Shown here: piece by piece, positions 10,235-18,577 of the stretch | How positions within the stretch are numbered: the stretch's first letter is position 1 | How the letters are laid out: every line of letters starts with the position of its first letter | Translations under genes and position numbers: made by a program | Assembly: GCA_947625425.1 (NCBI GenBank) | Contig: CANQOH010000003.1 | Span: 1-64,000, forward strand | Length of the DNA: 64,000 nt | Direction: 5' to 3' | Source of the DNA: an uncultured Bacilli bacterium | GTDB taxonomy: Bacteria; Bacillota_I; Bacilli_A; RF39; UBA660 | The notes under the pieces: generated by a model | The model's input: the letters and a program-made list of their open reading frames with translations, nothing else | Database searches by the model: none | Told to the model about the DNA's origin: nothing

Positions 10235-10724
10235 AAAAGATAAAAAGTTAGAAAAAGTAAAAATAGATAAAAAGAATTATAAAGTAATTATAGGTACTAT
10301 CGTAGTCATTATTATCTTAGCTCTAAGTGGTTTTAGTTTTACAGGATATAAAGTATATAATGAACCAACTAATAAATTAAAAAGATACTTAAGTAATAAT
10401 GGATATGAATGTGGTAAAAGTTTATGTCGTAAAGAAAAAGATAAAGTAACTTATTCTGTAAGTTATAAGAAAGATAGTTATCAAATAATAAAAGATTTAT
10501 ATACGATAAATATTTCCAAAAAGAAACCTTTTATTGTCTTTAAAGTTGATGATAAAGTGTGTACTTATGAAGTTGATGATTATAAAGCTTTTAGTTTAGT
10601 AGATAATACTTTTACTTATGATAAAGATTGCGCTAAATATGTAGATGAAGTTAATAAGGGAATTAAAGATTATAAAAATATTTTAAGTAATGCTCGTGTA
10701 GATATAAATGATTTAACGAAATAG
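10218..10724 (+). CDS. Membrane-anchored extracytoplasmic protein, unknown
   Basis: 168 residues. A basic N-terminus (KKDKKLEKVKIDKKN) precedes one membrane segment (about 23-45), with about 120 residues outside. The outer part holds four cysteines (ECGKSLC, then one in KVCTYEV and one in DCAKY), which suggests two disulfides. No family recognised. The start lies inside the previous gene behind GAGGAG, so the two are probably translationally coupled. The operon terminator follows directly. Confidence 0.6.
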   Translation: MVQSSKKDKKLEKVKIDKKNYKVIIGTIVVIIILALSGFSFTGYKVYNEPTNKLKRYLSNNGYECGKSLCRKEKDKVTYSVSYKKDSYQIIKDLYTINISKKKPFIVFKVDDKVCTYEVDDYKAFSLVDNTFTYDKDCAKYVDEVNKGIKDYKNILSNARVDINDLTK

Positions 10725-10752
10725 AAACTATATTTTAAATATAGTTTTTTTT
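10725..10752 (+). terminator. Terminator of the addBA operon
   Basis: AAACTATATTT and AAATATAGTTT form a hairpin followed by a run of eight T. Confidence 0.8.
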
Positions 10753-10762
10753 GTGTTATATT

Positions 10763-10768
10763 TATAAT
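10763..10768 (+). promoter_or_regulatory. -10 box for lipoprotein gene
   Basis: TATAAT lies 14 bp upstream of the ATG, giving a predicted leader of only about 8-10 nt that contains GAGGG. Confidence 0.4.
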
Positions 10769-10782
10769 AGAGGGTAGTTAAT

Positions 10783-11103
10783 ATGAAGATAAGATATATA
10801 GTTATATTAGTTTTATTATTTATATTAGTTGGTTGTAGTAATAAATTAAATAAAGAAGTTACTTTAACAGGAGAAATTATTACGAGAGAGATTATGATTG
10901 ATAGGGGGAAACAAAAGATAAGTATTTTATCTTTAGATAGTCCTTTAGTAATTAATGGAACTTCCGTAAATAGTGTTAAATTAAATAATAATGAAGAGAT
11001 AGAAGATAATACAAGAATAACAGTTAAGGGTATCTTAGAAGAAAATCAAGATACTTCATTAGATATTTTATATGAAGTAGATGTTAAAAGTGTGGCAATA
11101 TAA
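10783..11103 (+). CDS. Small lipoprotein
   Basis: 106 residues with a lipoprotein signal peptide: basic MKIRY, hydrophobic VILVLLFIL, and lipobox LVGC with Cys18 as the predicted lipidated residue. The mature part (KEVTLTGEIITREI and following) looks like a small all-beta, possibly OB-like, domain. The family is not recognised. It is a single gene between two terminators and is convergent with another predicted extracytoplasmic protein whose sequence also looks all-beta. Confidence 0.65.
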   Translation: MKIRYIVILVLLFILVGCSNKLNKEVTLTGEIITREIMIDRGKQKISILSLDSPLVINGTSVNSVKLNNNEEIEDNTRITVKGILEENQDTSLDILYEVDVKSVAI

Positions 11104-11128
11104 AAAGATGGAATTTCCATCTTTTATT
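11102..11128. terminator. Terminator between convergent genes
   Basis: AAAAGATGGAA / TTCCATCTTTT hairpin followed by T-rich sequence. The symmetric A and T arms may serve both strands. Confidence 0.7.
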
Positions 11129-11855
11129 TTAAAGTACAATTTTTTAATTTATAAGTTCCATCTAAAGAACAATTTATTTTAACATCATCATTGCCAGTTA
11201 GATTAAATTCATCTTGCCAATTAATAGTAAAATAATTACCGGCATTATTATTGTTTTGATAAGTAGTTTTAGATTCAAATAGTTTATAAGTTTCATTATC
11301 AGTAACCATATAACCTGATATTGTAAAAGTAGTTTTATTTAAAAGAGATATATTTTCATATAACTTAGAATATTCGATTTCTTCAACATTTTTATAGTTA
11401 ATTGGTTTATTACTGATAGTAGTTAATTTAATATAACCAGTACTTAAATCAATATTACCAACAAAATAGATATTTTGACCTTTTTTAATACTTGAACTAA
11501 GATTATCAATAGTAGCTGTGAGATAATTTTTACTATCTTTATCTTGACTTAATTTGATAATGGATGTTTCTTTATCTTTTTTGATACTAACAATATAACC
11601 AGTACTCATATACCAAGTACCACTTTTTTTAGTTGTATAACTTAGAAGATAACCAGCAGTTATTCTGATGTCTTCGCCTAATTGACTGTCGATATCTTTA
11701 GTGTTATTAACATCACTTACATCAATATATTCTGGTTCTTTATTATCTTTTTCTTCTTGCTTATCAATTATTTTATTCCAAAAGACAACACCTAATAACA
11801 TAAGAATTATTAAGATAACAAAGATTATGTGAGCTTTATATTTTTCTAAATTCAT
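11124..11855 (-). CDS. N-terminally anchored extracytoplasmic protein
   Basis: 243 residues with one membrane segment (about 9-26, IIFVILIILMLLGVVFW) and a long exported part with no recognised domain. Repeating beta-rich stretches (GYLLSYTTKK, GYIVSIKKDK, GYMVTDNETY) suggest two or three small beta-barrel units, possibly OB-like. A Cys pair near the end (KINCSLDGTYKLKNCTLK) could form a disulfide. The start has AGGTGAC upstream and a TATAAT box at 11879-11884 on the reverse strand. Function unknown. Confidence 0.6.
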   Translation of the reverse strand: MNLEKYKAHIIFVILIILMLLGVVFWNKIIDKQEEKDNKEPEYIDVSDVNNTKDIDSQLGEDIRITAGYLLSYTTKKSGTWYMSTGYIVSIKKDKETSIIKLSQDKDSKNYLTATIDNLSSSIKKGQNIYFVGNIDLSTGYIKLTTISNKPINYKNVEEIEYSKLYENISLLNKTTFTISGYMVTDNETYKLFESKTTYQNNNNAGNYFTINWQDEFNLTGNDDVKINCSLDGTYKLKNCTLK

Positions 11856-11976
11856 AATTAGTCACCTCATATAAGTTTATTATATAATAGAAGTTAAGAA
11901 AAAGATAAGTATTTTTAAATACTAGTATTTTTGATTAAATAGTTGTATTATTAGAAAGGTATTTGGAGGTTTAAAG

Positions 11977-12381
11977 ATGGAAAAAGAAAAAATGTATCAA
12001 CAAATAATTGATTATGTGGAAAATAATCCAGGATTTATTAAATATAATAAAATGCATATTATCGAATTAAAAGATTGTTATGCAAAGATGGAAGCTTTGA
12101 TAGATGAGAATTCACTCAATCCAAATGGAACTGTTCATGGCGGTTTATTATTTGGTTTAGCAGATACAGTTATGGGAATGGCTGCAAGAACAACAGGACG
12201 TAATTTAGTTACAATTAATTCCCAAATTGATTATTTAAAAATGGTTAAAGGTAGTAAGATTATAGCGACAGCAGAAAAAATAAAAGTTGGTAAGACAACA
12301 GCTGTTTTTAGATGCAATATCTATGATGAAAAAGATAATTTAGTAGCAACAGCAACTGGAACATATTTCTTTATTGATTAA
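11977..12381 (+). CDS. PaaI-type hotdog-fold thioesterase
   Basis: 134 residues, the full length of a single hotdog domain. The signature NPNGTVHGGLLFGLADTVMG (about 47-66) matches the PaaI/YbgC-type acyl-CoA thioesterases, in which the GxVHGG loop and the acidic residue of the ADT helix form the catalytic site. A beta-rich C-terminal half follows (VTINSQIDYLKMVKGSKI). It probably hydrolyses a short or aromatic acyl-CoA in the cytosol, and the substrate cannot be told. Ribosome site GGAGGT. It is monocistronic and convergent with a LysR regulator. Confidence 0.88.
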   Translation: MEKEKMYQQIIDYVENNPGFIKYNKMHIIELKDCYAKMEALIDENSLNPNGTVHGGLLFGLADTVMGMAARTTGRNLVTINSQIDYLKMVKGSKIIATAEKIKVGKTTAVFRCNIYDEKDNLVATATGTYFFID

Positions 12382-12406
12382 ATAGTTCATTAGAACTATT
12401 TTTTTA
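12380..12406. terminator. Bidirectional terminator
   Basis: AAATAGTTC / GAACTATTT hairpin with a four-base loop, T-run on the + side and A-run on the other. It is shared by the thioesterase and LysR genes. Confidence 0.75.
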
Positions 12407-13292
12407 AATCATTTAATATTATTTCCGTTAATTTATTAGTACTAAAACTATGAATAGAATTCTTAAGGAGAATTAAAGAGAAATAAGTTTCTGGGAGTTT
12501 CTGTTTAGTTTTTATTTCAAATATTTTGCCTTCTTTTAATTCATTTTCGACAAATTCTTTAGTAGAAAGACCAATACCTAAACCGATCTTAACAAAGTCT
12601 TCTAATAAAGAAGAACTAGCTATTTCTAGTTTAGTAGTTATTTTAATATTGTTATTGGCACAGAATTTATCAAAAGTTTCTCTGGTTGTTGAAGGATACT
12701 TTTGTAAGAGAATAGGGTATGATTCTAAATCATTAATATCAATTACTTTATCTTTTAATTCTTTATAGGTATCTGAAGCGATAAAAGCCATTTTTAATTT
12801 ACCTAAACGAATTAATTCTAAATCTTCATCTTCATTAATTTCCTCTTTAGCAATAAGAATGTCAATCTTACCTTCTTTTAACATATTACGCATTATTTTA
12901 CTAGGATCCGTGAAAACTTGAATAGCAATATTAGGATATTCTTGATGAAAGATTTTTAAATATTTTAAAAGAAAGATACGCATTAAAGTTGTACTAATAC
13001 CAATTCTGATTGTACCTTTTTCTAATTTTTTTAAATTAGAAAATTGCATTTCAGCATTACTAAAAGAATTAATAGCTTGTTTAACATAGTTATATATTTC
13101 TTTACCATTATCAGTTAGAATAACACCTCTTTTAGTACGAATAAATAATTCACCACCTAATTGTTCTTCAAGATTTTTAATTTGTTTAGTAACAGCTGGT
13201 TGACTTATCATCAGAATTTCACTAGCTTTAGTAATATTACCAACAGTAGCAACGACATAGAAGATTCTATATAACTCAAAATTAATATTCAT
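12396..13292 (-). CDS. LysR-family transcriptional regulator
   Basis: About 298 residues. The N-terminal winged helix-turn-helix (about 1-63) contains VGNITKASEILMISQPAVTK followed by the usual QIKNLEEQLGGELFIRTKRG. The rest (about 88-295) is the periplasmic-binding-like effector domain of LysR proteins. The ATG at 13292 is chosen because GGAGG lies just upstream; an upstream ATG at 13313 would place that site inside the gene. LysR regulators often control divergent neighbours, and the PHP gene starts 92 bp away in the opposite direction, so it is a candidate target. The effector is unknown. Confidence 0.93.
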   Translation of the reverse strand: MNINFELYRIFYVVATVGNITKASEILMISQPAVTKQIKNLEEQLGGELFIRTKRGVILTDNGKEIYNYVKQAINSFSNAEMQFSNLKKLEKGTIRIGISTTLMRIFLLKYLKIFHQEYPNIAIQVFTDPSKIMRNMLKEGKIDILIAKEEINEDEDLELIRLGKLKMAFIASDTYKELKDKVIDINDLESYPILLQKYPSTTRETFDKFCANNNIKITTKLEIASSSLLEDFVKIGLGIGLSTKEFVENELKEGKIFEIKTKQKLPETYFSLILLKNSIHSFSTNKLTEIILNDLKK

Positions 13293-13383
13293 ATTATAAC
13301 CTCCAGTTATCATAAAAATAAAAAATATATATTTTTATTATAATAAGAAGAAGACTATAATGCAATTATAAAGAGGTGGAAAT

Positions 13384-14250
13384 ATGGAAAGAATAATGGA
13401 TTTACATACGCATAGTATTTATTCAGATGGGAATTTAAGTCCTTCAGAAATTGTTAAGGAAGCTACAAAGAAAAAGATAGGTGTTTTAGCTATTACTGAT
13501 CATGATAATATAGAAGGCTCTAAAGAGTTAGTTAAATTACCACATAAAGATATTTTAGTTTATAGTGGGGTTGAATTAACAGCTAAAGCTAGTAAAGGAC
13601 GTATGCATATCTTAGGATATAATATTGATTTAGATAATGAAGAGTTAAATAGAGAACTTGATGAACAGAAAAGAACAGCTATTTATAATTTATTATTATA
13701 TATTGAAGTCTTAAAGAGAGATTTTAATTTACAAATACCTAGAGATGAAATAGATATTATTCTTAGAAGTAAAGGGAATGTTGGAAGACCTCAATTAGCT
13801 TTGTTATTAGTTAAACTTGGATATGCTTTAGATGTAGAAGATGCTTTTAGAAGATATTTAATATATGCTTATGAAAAGGTAAGAAAAGTAAAGAAAGGTT
13901 TAACTAAAGAAGAATGTATTGAATTAATAAATGGAGCTGGAGGAGTAGCAGTACTAGCGCATCCTAATAGTTTAAAATTACAATTACAAGAACTTAAAGA
14001 AGAGATACGTTATCTTAAAAGTGTTGGTTTAAAAGGAATTGAAACTGTTCATTCTAATTTAAGTAAACAAGAAAGAATGGCTTATCATAAAATAGCGATT
14101 GAAGAAGAATTACTAGAAAGTGGTGGAACAGATTTTCATGGATATGAAGCTAAACCAGATATAGATTTAGGGACTGGAAGAAGAGGTAATGTTTTAATAC
14201 CAGTTAATAGTTTAAGCTTAACTAAGAAAATAAATTCAAGATATAAATAG
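13384..14250 (+). CDS. PHP-domain phosphoesterase
   Basis: 288 residues, PHP family, close in layout to nucleoside 3',5'-bisphosphate phosphatase/RNase AM (YciV). Metal-binding motifs are all present: DLHTHSIYSDG (about 6-16), AITDHDN (about 37-43), YSGVELTA, VLAHPNSL (about 193-200) and GGTDFHG near residue 258. It probably hydrolyses phosphate esters of nucleotides or short RNA in the cytosol. Ribosome site AGAGGTGG. It is divergent from the LysR gene and is followed by an unrelated unknown gene with its own promoter. Confidence 0.9.
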   Translation: MERIMDLHTHSIYSDGNLSPSEIVKEATKKKIGVLAITDHDNIEGSKELVKLPHKDILVYSGVELTAKASKGRMHILGYNIDLDNEELNRELDEQKRTAIYNLLLYIEVLKRDFNLQIPRDEIDIILRSKGNVGRPQLALLLVKLGYALDVEDAFRRYLIYAYEKVRKVKKGLTKEECIELINGAGGVAVLAHPNSLKLQLQELKEEIRYLKSVGLKGIETVHSNLSKQERMAYHKIAIEEELLESGGTDFHGYEAKPDIDLGTGRRGNVLIPVNSLSLTKKINSRYK

Positions 14251-14267
14251 TTTTTTCTTATCTATTA

Positions 14268-14276
14268 TGCTATAAT
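14268..14276 (+). promoter_or_regulatory. Extended -10 promoter
   Basis: TGCTATAAT, 33 bp upstream of the ATG at 14310. Confidence 0.6.
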
Positions 14277-14309
14277 AATAGAAGTAAAATAGTAAAGTAG
14301 GTGAGTAAA

Positions 14310-15839
14310 ATGTTAACTAATGAATTAAAAGCTATTGAAGTTCTCATGAAAAGTTTAGTTAATAATACTTCTTTAAGAAAAGAAGCAAGCTCATCTTTTA
14401 TTAATTTACAAAATTTTGAAAATGCTAAATTAAATTTATTTAATATGATATCTATTAATGAATTAATGGAATATTATGATGAAAATCCATCATTTTCTTT
14501 AGAATTCTTTTTATTTCAAGGTATTATACCTGGCTTATATGAAAAGCCTTCAGCTGTGCCAGTAGTGGATGCTAAGTTTTATAATGATGTTAATGGTTAT
14601 TATCGTAAGTTATTTAAAGCTTTAAAAGAAGGCAATTATGTTTATGATGAGAATAGTAATGTTTTTGTATCTAGTGAAGAAATAGAAACTGTTATTCCCC
14701 AAATATGGTTATATAGATTAGCTAATGCCTTTAAGAAGAATGCTTTTAAAGAAATGTTTATGTATAATAAAAAGAGTGAAAATAATATCTTAGATGTTTT
14801 AGGTTTAATAGATTATTTAAGACATACTAAGACTTTCTTAGTATCAATGTCAGCGGTAAGCCCTAATACTAATTTAAAAGTTGTTTTTGATGAAACAAGA
14901 AAGAAAACAATTGAGGAATATCGTGATAAAAAAGAAGTTAAAGTTGATGAAGTAATGGCAACTTTTAAATCTTTAGTACCTAATGATGTTGAAGTAGAAA
15001 TTAGTAAATATAAATTAGCGGATGCTTTTTGGTTAGTTAATAAAGCTGAAAAGTATAAACCAGATTTCTATAGTGAACCATTAGAAGTCCAACAAAGATT
15101 AATTAATAAATGGTTAATTGAATTTATTAATAGTAATGAAGTAGCTAATCGTCAAACACAGAAATATGTTTTAGCTTCTAGTTTAAATGAAGAAGCTTCT
15201 TATAGAGGAGAAGATATTCCTAAAGGAGAAGTTATTGCTGGTTTATTTAATTTATATATGAGTTTAATTAAAGAATTAGATCTTGATTATACAGCTATTT
15301 CTTTAAGTGATTTTCATTTACTTGGTTATGCTAGTCCTAGTTTACAAGCTAATTTAGCTAAATTAAATGAAATGATAAAAGTTATTAATAAAGAACGTGA
15401 AATAAAAATAGATGCTAAAGATAAAGCAACAGAAGAGTTAGCTAAATTAAGTGCTATATCTGATACTGATGTAGCGAAAAAAGAAATGCGTGCGAAGAAA
15501 TATCAAAAAGCTTTAGAAGATTATCAAGCTAAAGAAGCAATAGAAGATGAACATCAAGCAGCAAGAAATCAATTACAAGCTTTAATTACCGAAGAACAAA
15601 AAACATCTTTAGCTAATATAGCTTTTGATAATGATAAAATAATGAGTTTAATAATTGAAGCTATTAAAAAAGGTCGTGTATATGCTAATCCTAAAGGTAA
15701 AAGTTTATATATTGAACTATATAATGATACTTTAGGTAAGAGTGTCTTTAAAGCTTCAATTACTTTTGATAAGTTAGTTGAATTTATTACAAATCTTAAC
15801 TTAACTTTAGATGATTTTGATTATTCTAAGAGAATTTAA
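14310..15839 (+). CDS. Unknown cytosolic protein
   Basis: About 509 residues, no signal peptide or membrane segment, family not recognised. It is mostly helical. A charged Ala/Lys/Glu-rich coiled-coil-like stretch spans about 360-430 (KDKATEELAKLSAISDTDVA and following), and the last 80 residues look like a small globular domain. The ATG at 14310 is chosen over the GTG at 14301, which lies inside the GTAGGTGAG ribosome site. It is followed by two further unknown genes after its own terminator. In style it resembles the other large, Lys/Asn-rich unknown proteins in this window. Confidence 0.6.
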   Translation: MLTNELKAIEVLMKSLVNNTSLRKEASSSFINLQNFENAKLNLFNMISINELMEYYDENPSFSLEFFLFQGIIPGLYEKPSAVPVVDAKFYNDVNGYYRKLFKALKEGNYVYDENSNVFVSSEEIETVIPQIWLYRLANAFKKNAFKEMFMYNKKSENNILDVLGLIDYLRHTKTFLVSMSAVSPNTNLKVVFDETRKKTIEEYRDKKEVKVDEVMATFKSLVPNDVEVEISKYKLADAFWLVNKAEKYKPDFYSEPLEVQQRLINKWLIEFINSNEVANRQTQKYVLASSLNEEASYRGEDIPKGEVIAGLFNLYMSLIKELDLDYTAISLSDFHLLGYASPSLQANLAKLNEMIKVINKEREIKIDAKDKATEELAKLSAISDTDVAKKEMRAKKYQKALEDYQAKEAIEDEHQAARNQLQALITEEQKTSLANIAFDNDKIMSLIIEAIKKGRVYANPKGKSLYIELYNDTLGKSVFKASITFDKLVEFITNLNLTLDDFDYSKRI

Positions 15840-15859
15840 AAAATTCTTTTTTTTTTATT
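15829..15859 (+). terminator. Terminator
   Basis: AGAATT / AATTCT stem overlapping the stop codon, followed by a run of ten T. Confidence 0.65.
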
Positions 15860-15871
15860 TTAAGTAAAGTG

Positions 15872-15880
15872 TGTTACAAT
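15872..15880 (+). promoter_or_regulatory. Extended -10 promoter with very short leader
   Basis: TGTTACAAT ends only 17 bp before the ATG at 15898, so the predicted leader is about 10-11 nt and begins with the ribosome site GGGTG. Confidence 0.6.
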
Positions 15881-15897
15881 AAGTGTGGGTGAAATAT

Positions 15898-16155
15898 ATG
15901 GGATTAACAGTAAAAAATAGAAATAATTATGAACTATCAGATAATTTAGCTTCATTTTTTGCTTTAGATGTAAATGAAGATCCACTACCTGATTATACAA
16001 GTTTAAAACATAAAGTTAATGATTCTAAATTAGATATCGAAGAAAAATCAAATTTTATTAATAAAATTAATTCTTTAAAAGTAGCTAAAACAATGAAAGA
16101 GCAACAAAAAATAATAAGAGAAATAGAAGAATTAAAAGATAAATATAATTTATAG
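15898..16155 (+). CDS. Small unknown protein
   Basis: 85 residues, no recognised family. A short globular-looking N-terminus (GLTVKNRNNYELSDNLASFF) is followed by a charged helical C-terminal half (about 45-85). The ATG at 15898 is chosen because the GTG at 15883 would lie before the predicted transcription start. It appears co-transcribed with the next gene, 21 bp downstream. Confidence 0.55.
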   Translation: MGLTVKNRNNYELSDNLASFFALDVNEDPLPDYTSLKHKVNDSKLDIEEKSNFINKINSLKVAKTMKEQQKIIREIEELKDKYNL

Positions 16156-16176
16156 AGAAGGAATATTAAATAATTT

Positions 16177-17319
16177 ATGAGAGAGAAAAAGATTAAAACT
16201 TTATTTGAGTTAATTAAAGCTAATAAATCTTTTTCTTGTGCTTTAAATCAAGGATTATATCCGGAGATAGATATTTATATTGCTTTAGAATTAATATTTA
16301 TTTATTTTAATTCAAATATGAATTTATTAAAAGAATATGATCTTAATACTTATGAATTTATAAGTTATTTATTATATGGTAAAGAGTATTATATTGAAGA
16401 TAATAAAATTCATTTTAATGATAATGAGTATGATATAAAATATTTTATTGATTTAATAAATGCTTTAGAAGAATATAAAAGACAAGGAATAGTTATTCCT
16501 AAAAGAGAGTTTGTGGCTCATCAAAAAGATAGTGGACAACCTAGTAGTAATGAATGTAAGATATATGTCTTTAGTGATTATAGAAAATTATCAATGTATG
16601 AAATGAGTGAAAGAGAGTTAGTATTTCAATATACGACAAAAGTAAATGATGTTACTAAACCTTATATAAATCATGTTATGAGTAACTTTAAAAGATTTAT
16701 TAATGAAGTAGTAATTAATTGCTTAAATGGTTTAAGAGATAAAGTATCTTTAAAAGAATTATCTATTTTAAATGCATATATTAATTTTTTTCCTTTATTT
16801 AATTATGGGTCTTCATTAGTTGAATTTCCGTTTGAAAGATTAGCAATTTCTGATAATGAAATAGGAATTGCTAAGATAACTTATGATAATAAAGAAGTAG
16901 TAGATGCTAATAAAAAATATAATAAAGTAAAAGATAAAATAGAAGAAGTATCTTATCAAGAAGCTTTAGCTGTAGGTAGTGAATATGCTGATGCCCAAAT
17001 GTTATATCGTTTAAGAAGAAAACTTAGTACTTTAAAAAAAGAAGAGGTTGATCTTCTTTATCAAATATATGAATTAACACATTTAGAACATATCTTTAAT
17101 CCAACATTATTAAAATCAGTATGGGAAAGTTTTATTAATGGAACAGTAGATATTAATACTTTATTTAATAATCCCGTATTAAGATTATTTGTTATTAAAG
17201 ATAATGTTACTAAGTTTTATAGTGCAATGCATTTAGACACTTTATTAAAGTTAATAGATAATGATACTATTTTAGAAGTTTTAAATAGTGATCATCGTTT
17301 AATTCTAGAAAATAAATAA
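16177..17319 (+). CDS. Unknown cytosolic protein
   Basis: 380 residues, no signal peptide or membrane segment, not recognised. The protein appears all-helical with many short Leu/Ile-rich helices. Around residues 270-285 it contains SEYADAQMLYRLRRKLSTLK, a basic stretch that could contact nucleic acid or protein. The ribosome site is weak and distant (GAAGGA about 14 nt upstream), but an in-frame stop immediately upstream rules out an earlier start. Second gene of a two-gene unit ended by a clear terminator. Confidence 0.55.
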   Translation: MREKKIKTLFELIKANKSFSCALNQGLYPEIDIYIALELIFIYFNSNMNLLKEYDLNTYEFISYLLYGKEYYIEDNKIHFNDNEYDIKYFIDLINALEEYKRQGIVIPKREFVAHQKDSGQPSSNECKIYVFSDYRKLSMYEMSERELVFQYTTKVNDVTKPYINHVMSNFKRFINEVVINCLNGLRDKVSLKELSILNAYINFFPLFNYGSSLVEFPFERLAISDNEIGIAKITYDNKEVVDANKKYNKVKDKIEEVSYQEALAVGSEYADAQMLYRLRRKLSTLKKEEVDLLYQIYELTHLEHIFNPTLLKSVWESFINGTVDINTLFNNPVLRLFVIKDNVTKFYSAMHLDTLLKLIDNDTILEVLNSDHRLILENK

Positions 17320-17341
17320 AGAAGGAGTAATCCTTCTTTTA
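17319..17341. terminator. Bidirectional terminator
   Basis: AAGAAGGA / TCCTTCTT hairpin with loop GTAA, followed by T on + and by an A-rich stretch for the other strand. Confidence 0.75.
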
Positions 17342-17845
17342 GTATGAAAATAATTTACAATTATATAAATCTAATAATTCATTAACATCTTTTATATTAT
17401 ATATACCTTCAATAAAACAGAAACGCATTATTAAGTCATATTCATTATTTTTAGGTAGAGAGTATGAAGCACTAAGAAGTAATTCTTCTATTTCTTCTTC
17501 GTTTAGTTCTAATGATAGACCTAAAAGAAGAATAGTTTCTTTACTTGGATGATAAGATGAATCACTTCTTATTTTAGAAAATAAACGACGATCTAAATGA
17601 ACTTTATTATATACATCACTATCTTTTAAATGACGTTCATCAATATAATTAAATAAGACTTTTTGAAATTTACTTTCTTCGATATTATTTTTGATATAGT
17701 CATTGATATTTTCGTCATCATCGTATAAACGAGCATTTTGTAAACAGCAAGCTTGTTCAACATCATAACGAGCTTTTTTAAAACCGATATATACCTCAGT
17801 TTCTAAATTATTTTTAATATACTCTTGTAATTTTTCTTTCATCAT
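17339..17845 (-). CDS. Putative HTH-like protein divergent to vWA gene
   Basis: About 168 residues. The central part (HLDRRLFSKIRSD, then HPSKETILLLGLSLELNEEE and ELLLSAS) reads like a Cro/C1-type helix-turn-helix: RxxFSKI, then PSKETILLLGLSLELN matching the usual PSxxTLxxLAxxLxVs pattern. This is a pattern call without a search. A short tail follows. It may be a regulator of the divergent vWA gene, with which proteins of this kind often co-occur. The start could be at 17845 or 17842 (tandem ATG after TTAGGATG). Confidence 0.6.
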   Translation of the reverse strand: MMKEKLQEYIKNNLETEVYIGFKKARYDVEQACCLQNARLYDDDENINDYIKNNIEESKFQKVLFNYIDERHLKDSDVYNKVHLDRRLFSKIRSDSSYHPSKETILLLGLSLELNEEEIEELLLSASYSLPKNNEYDLIMRFCFIEGIYNIKDVNELLDLYNCKLFSY

Positions 17846-17864
17846 AATCATCCTAACTAATTTT

Positions 17865-17873
17865 ATTATAACA
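17865..17873 (-). promoter_or_regulatory. Extended -10 promoter
   Basis: TGTTATAAT read on the reverse strand, about 20 bp before the start of the HTH-like gene. Confidence 0.6.
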
Positions 17874-17955
17874 GATTAATTATTATTTGTCGCTTTATAA
17901 GAGACATTTTTAATAGAAAGATAGATTATGATGATGGCAGAAAGAAGGAAAAAAT

Positions 17956-18558
17956 ATGACAAAGAAAAAAGATTTAGAAGTAGTTTTTCTACTTGATAGA
18001 AGTGGTTCTATGCAAGGTAGTGAAAAAGATACAATAGGAGGTTATAATAGTTATTTAGATAAACAGAGAAATAATAAATATAATACGAAAGTTACGACTG
18101 TTTTATTTGATAACGAATACGAATTATTAATTCATCGAAAGGATATTAAAGAAGTTAATAATTTAACAGATAAAGAATACTATGTAAGAGGTTGTACGGC
18201 TTTATATGATGCAATAGGTAAAACAATTAATACTTTAGATAATGAAGTAGGAAGTAATAAAGTTTTATTTGTTATTACAACTGATGGTTTAGAAAATGCT
18301 TCTTGTGAATATGATAAGAAGAAAATTAAAAAGTTAATTGAAGAACATAAGAATTGGGAGTTCTTATATATTGGAGCTAATATTGATTCTTATGCTGAAG
18401 GAGAAACTATTGGAATTAAAACAAGTAATATAGCTAATTATCGAAAAGATAAAAGAGGAACTAAGAAGTTATTTGAAGCTATTGAATATGTATCTGATAC
18501 TTTATATGAATGTGAAGCTATTAATACTGATTGGAAAGACAAACTAAAAGTTGATTAA
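17956..18558 (+). CDS. von Willebrand factor A domain protein
   Basis: 200 residues, essentially one vWA domain. The metal-ion-dependent adhesion site is complete: DRSGSM (Asp14, Ser16, Ser18), the Thr in GCTALYDAIG, and the Asp in TTDGLENAS. No signal peptide or membrane anchor is seen, so it probably acts in the cytosol as a metal-dependent protein-protein interaction module. Partner unknown. Ribosome site GAAGGA. It is divergent from an HTH-like gene and convergent with a sirtuin gene. Confidence 0.85.
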   Translation: MTKKKDLEVVFLLDRSGSMQGSEKDTIGGYNSYLDKQRNNKYNTKVTTVLFDNEYELLIHRKDIKEVNNLTDKEYYVRGCTALYDAIGKTINTLDNEVGSNKVLFVITTDGLENASCEYDKKKIKKLIEEHKNWEFLYIGANIDSYAEGETIGIKTSNIANYRKDKRGTKKLFEAIEYVSDTLYECEAINTDWKDKLKVD

Positions 18559-18577
18559 TTACTAATCAACTTTTAAT
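18548..18577. terminator. Bidirectional terminator
   Basis: AAAAGTTGATTA / TAATCAACTTTT near-perfect hairpin between the convergent vWA and sirtuin genes, overlapping both gene ends. Confidence 0.8.
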
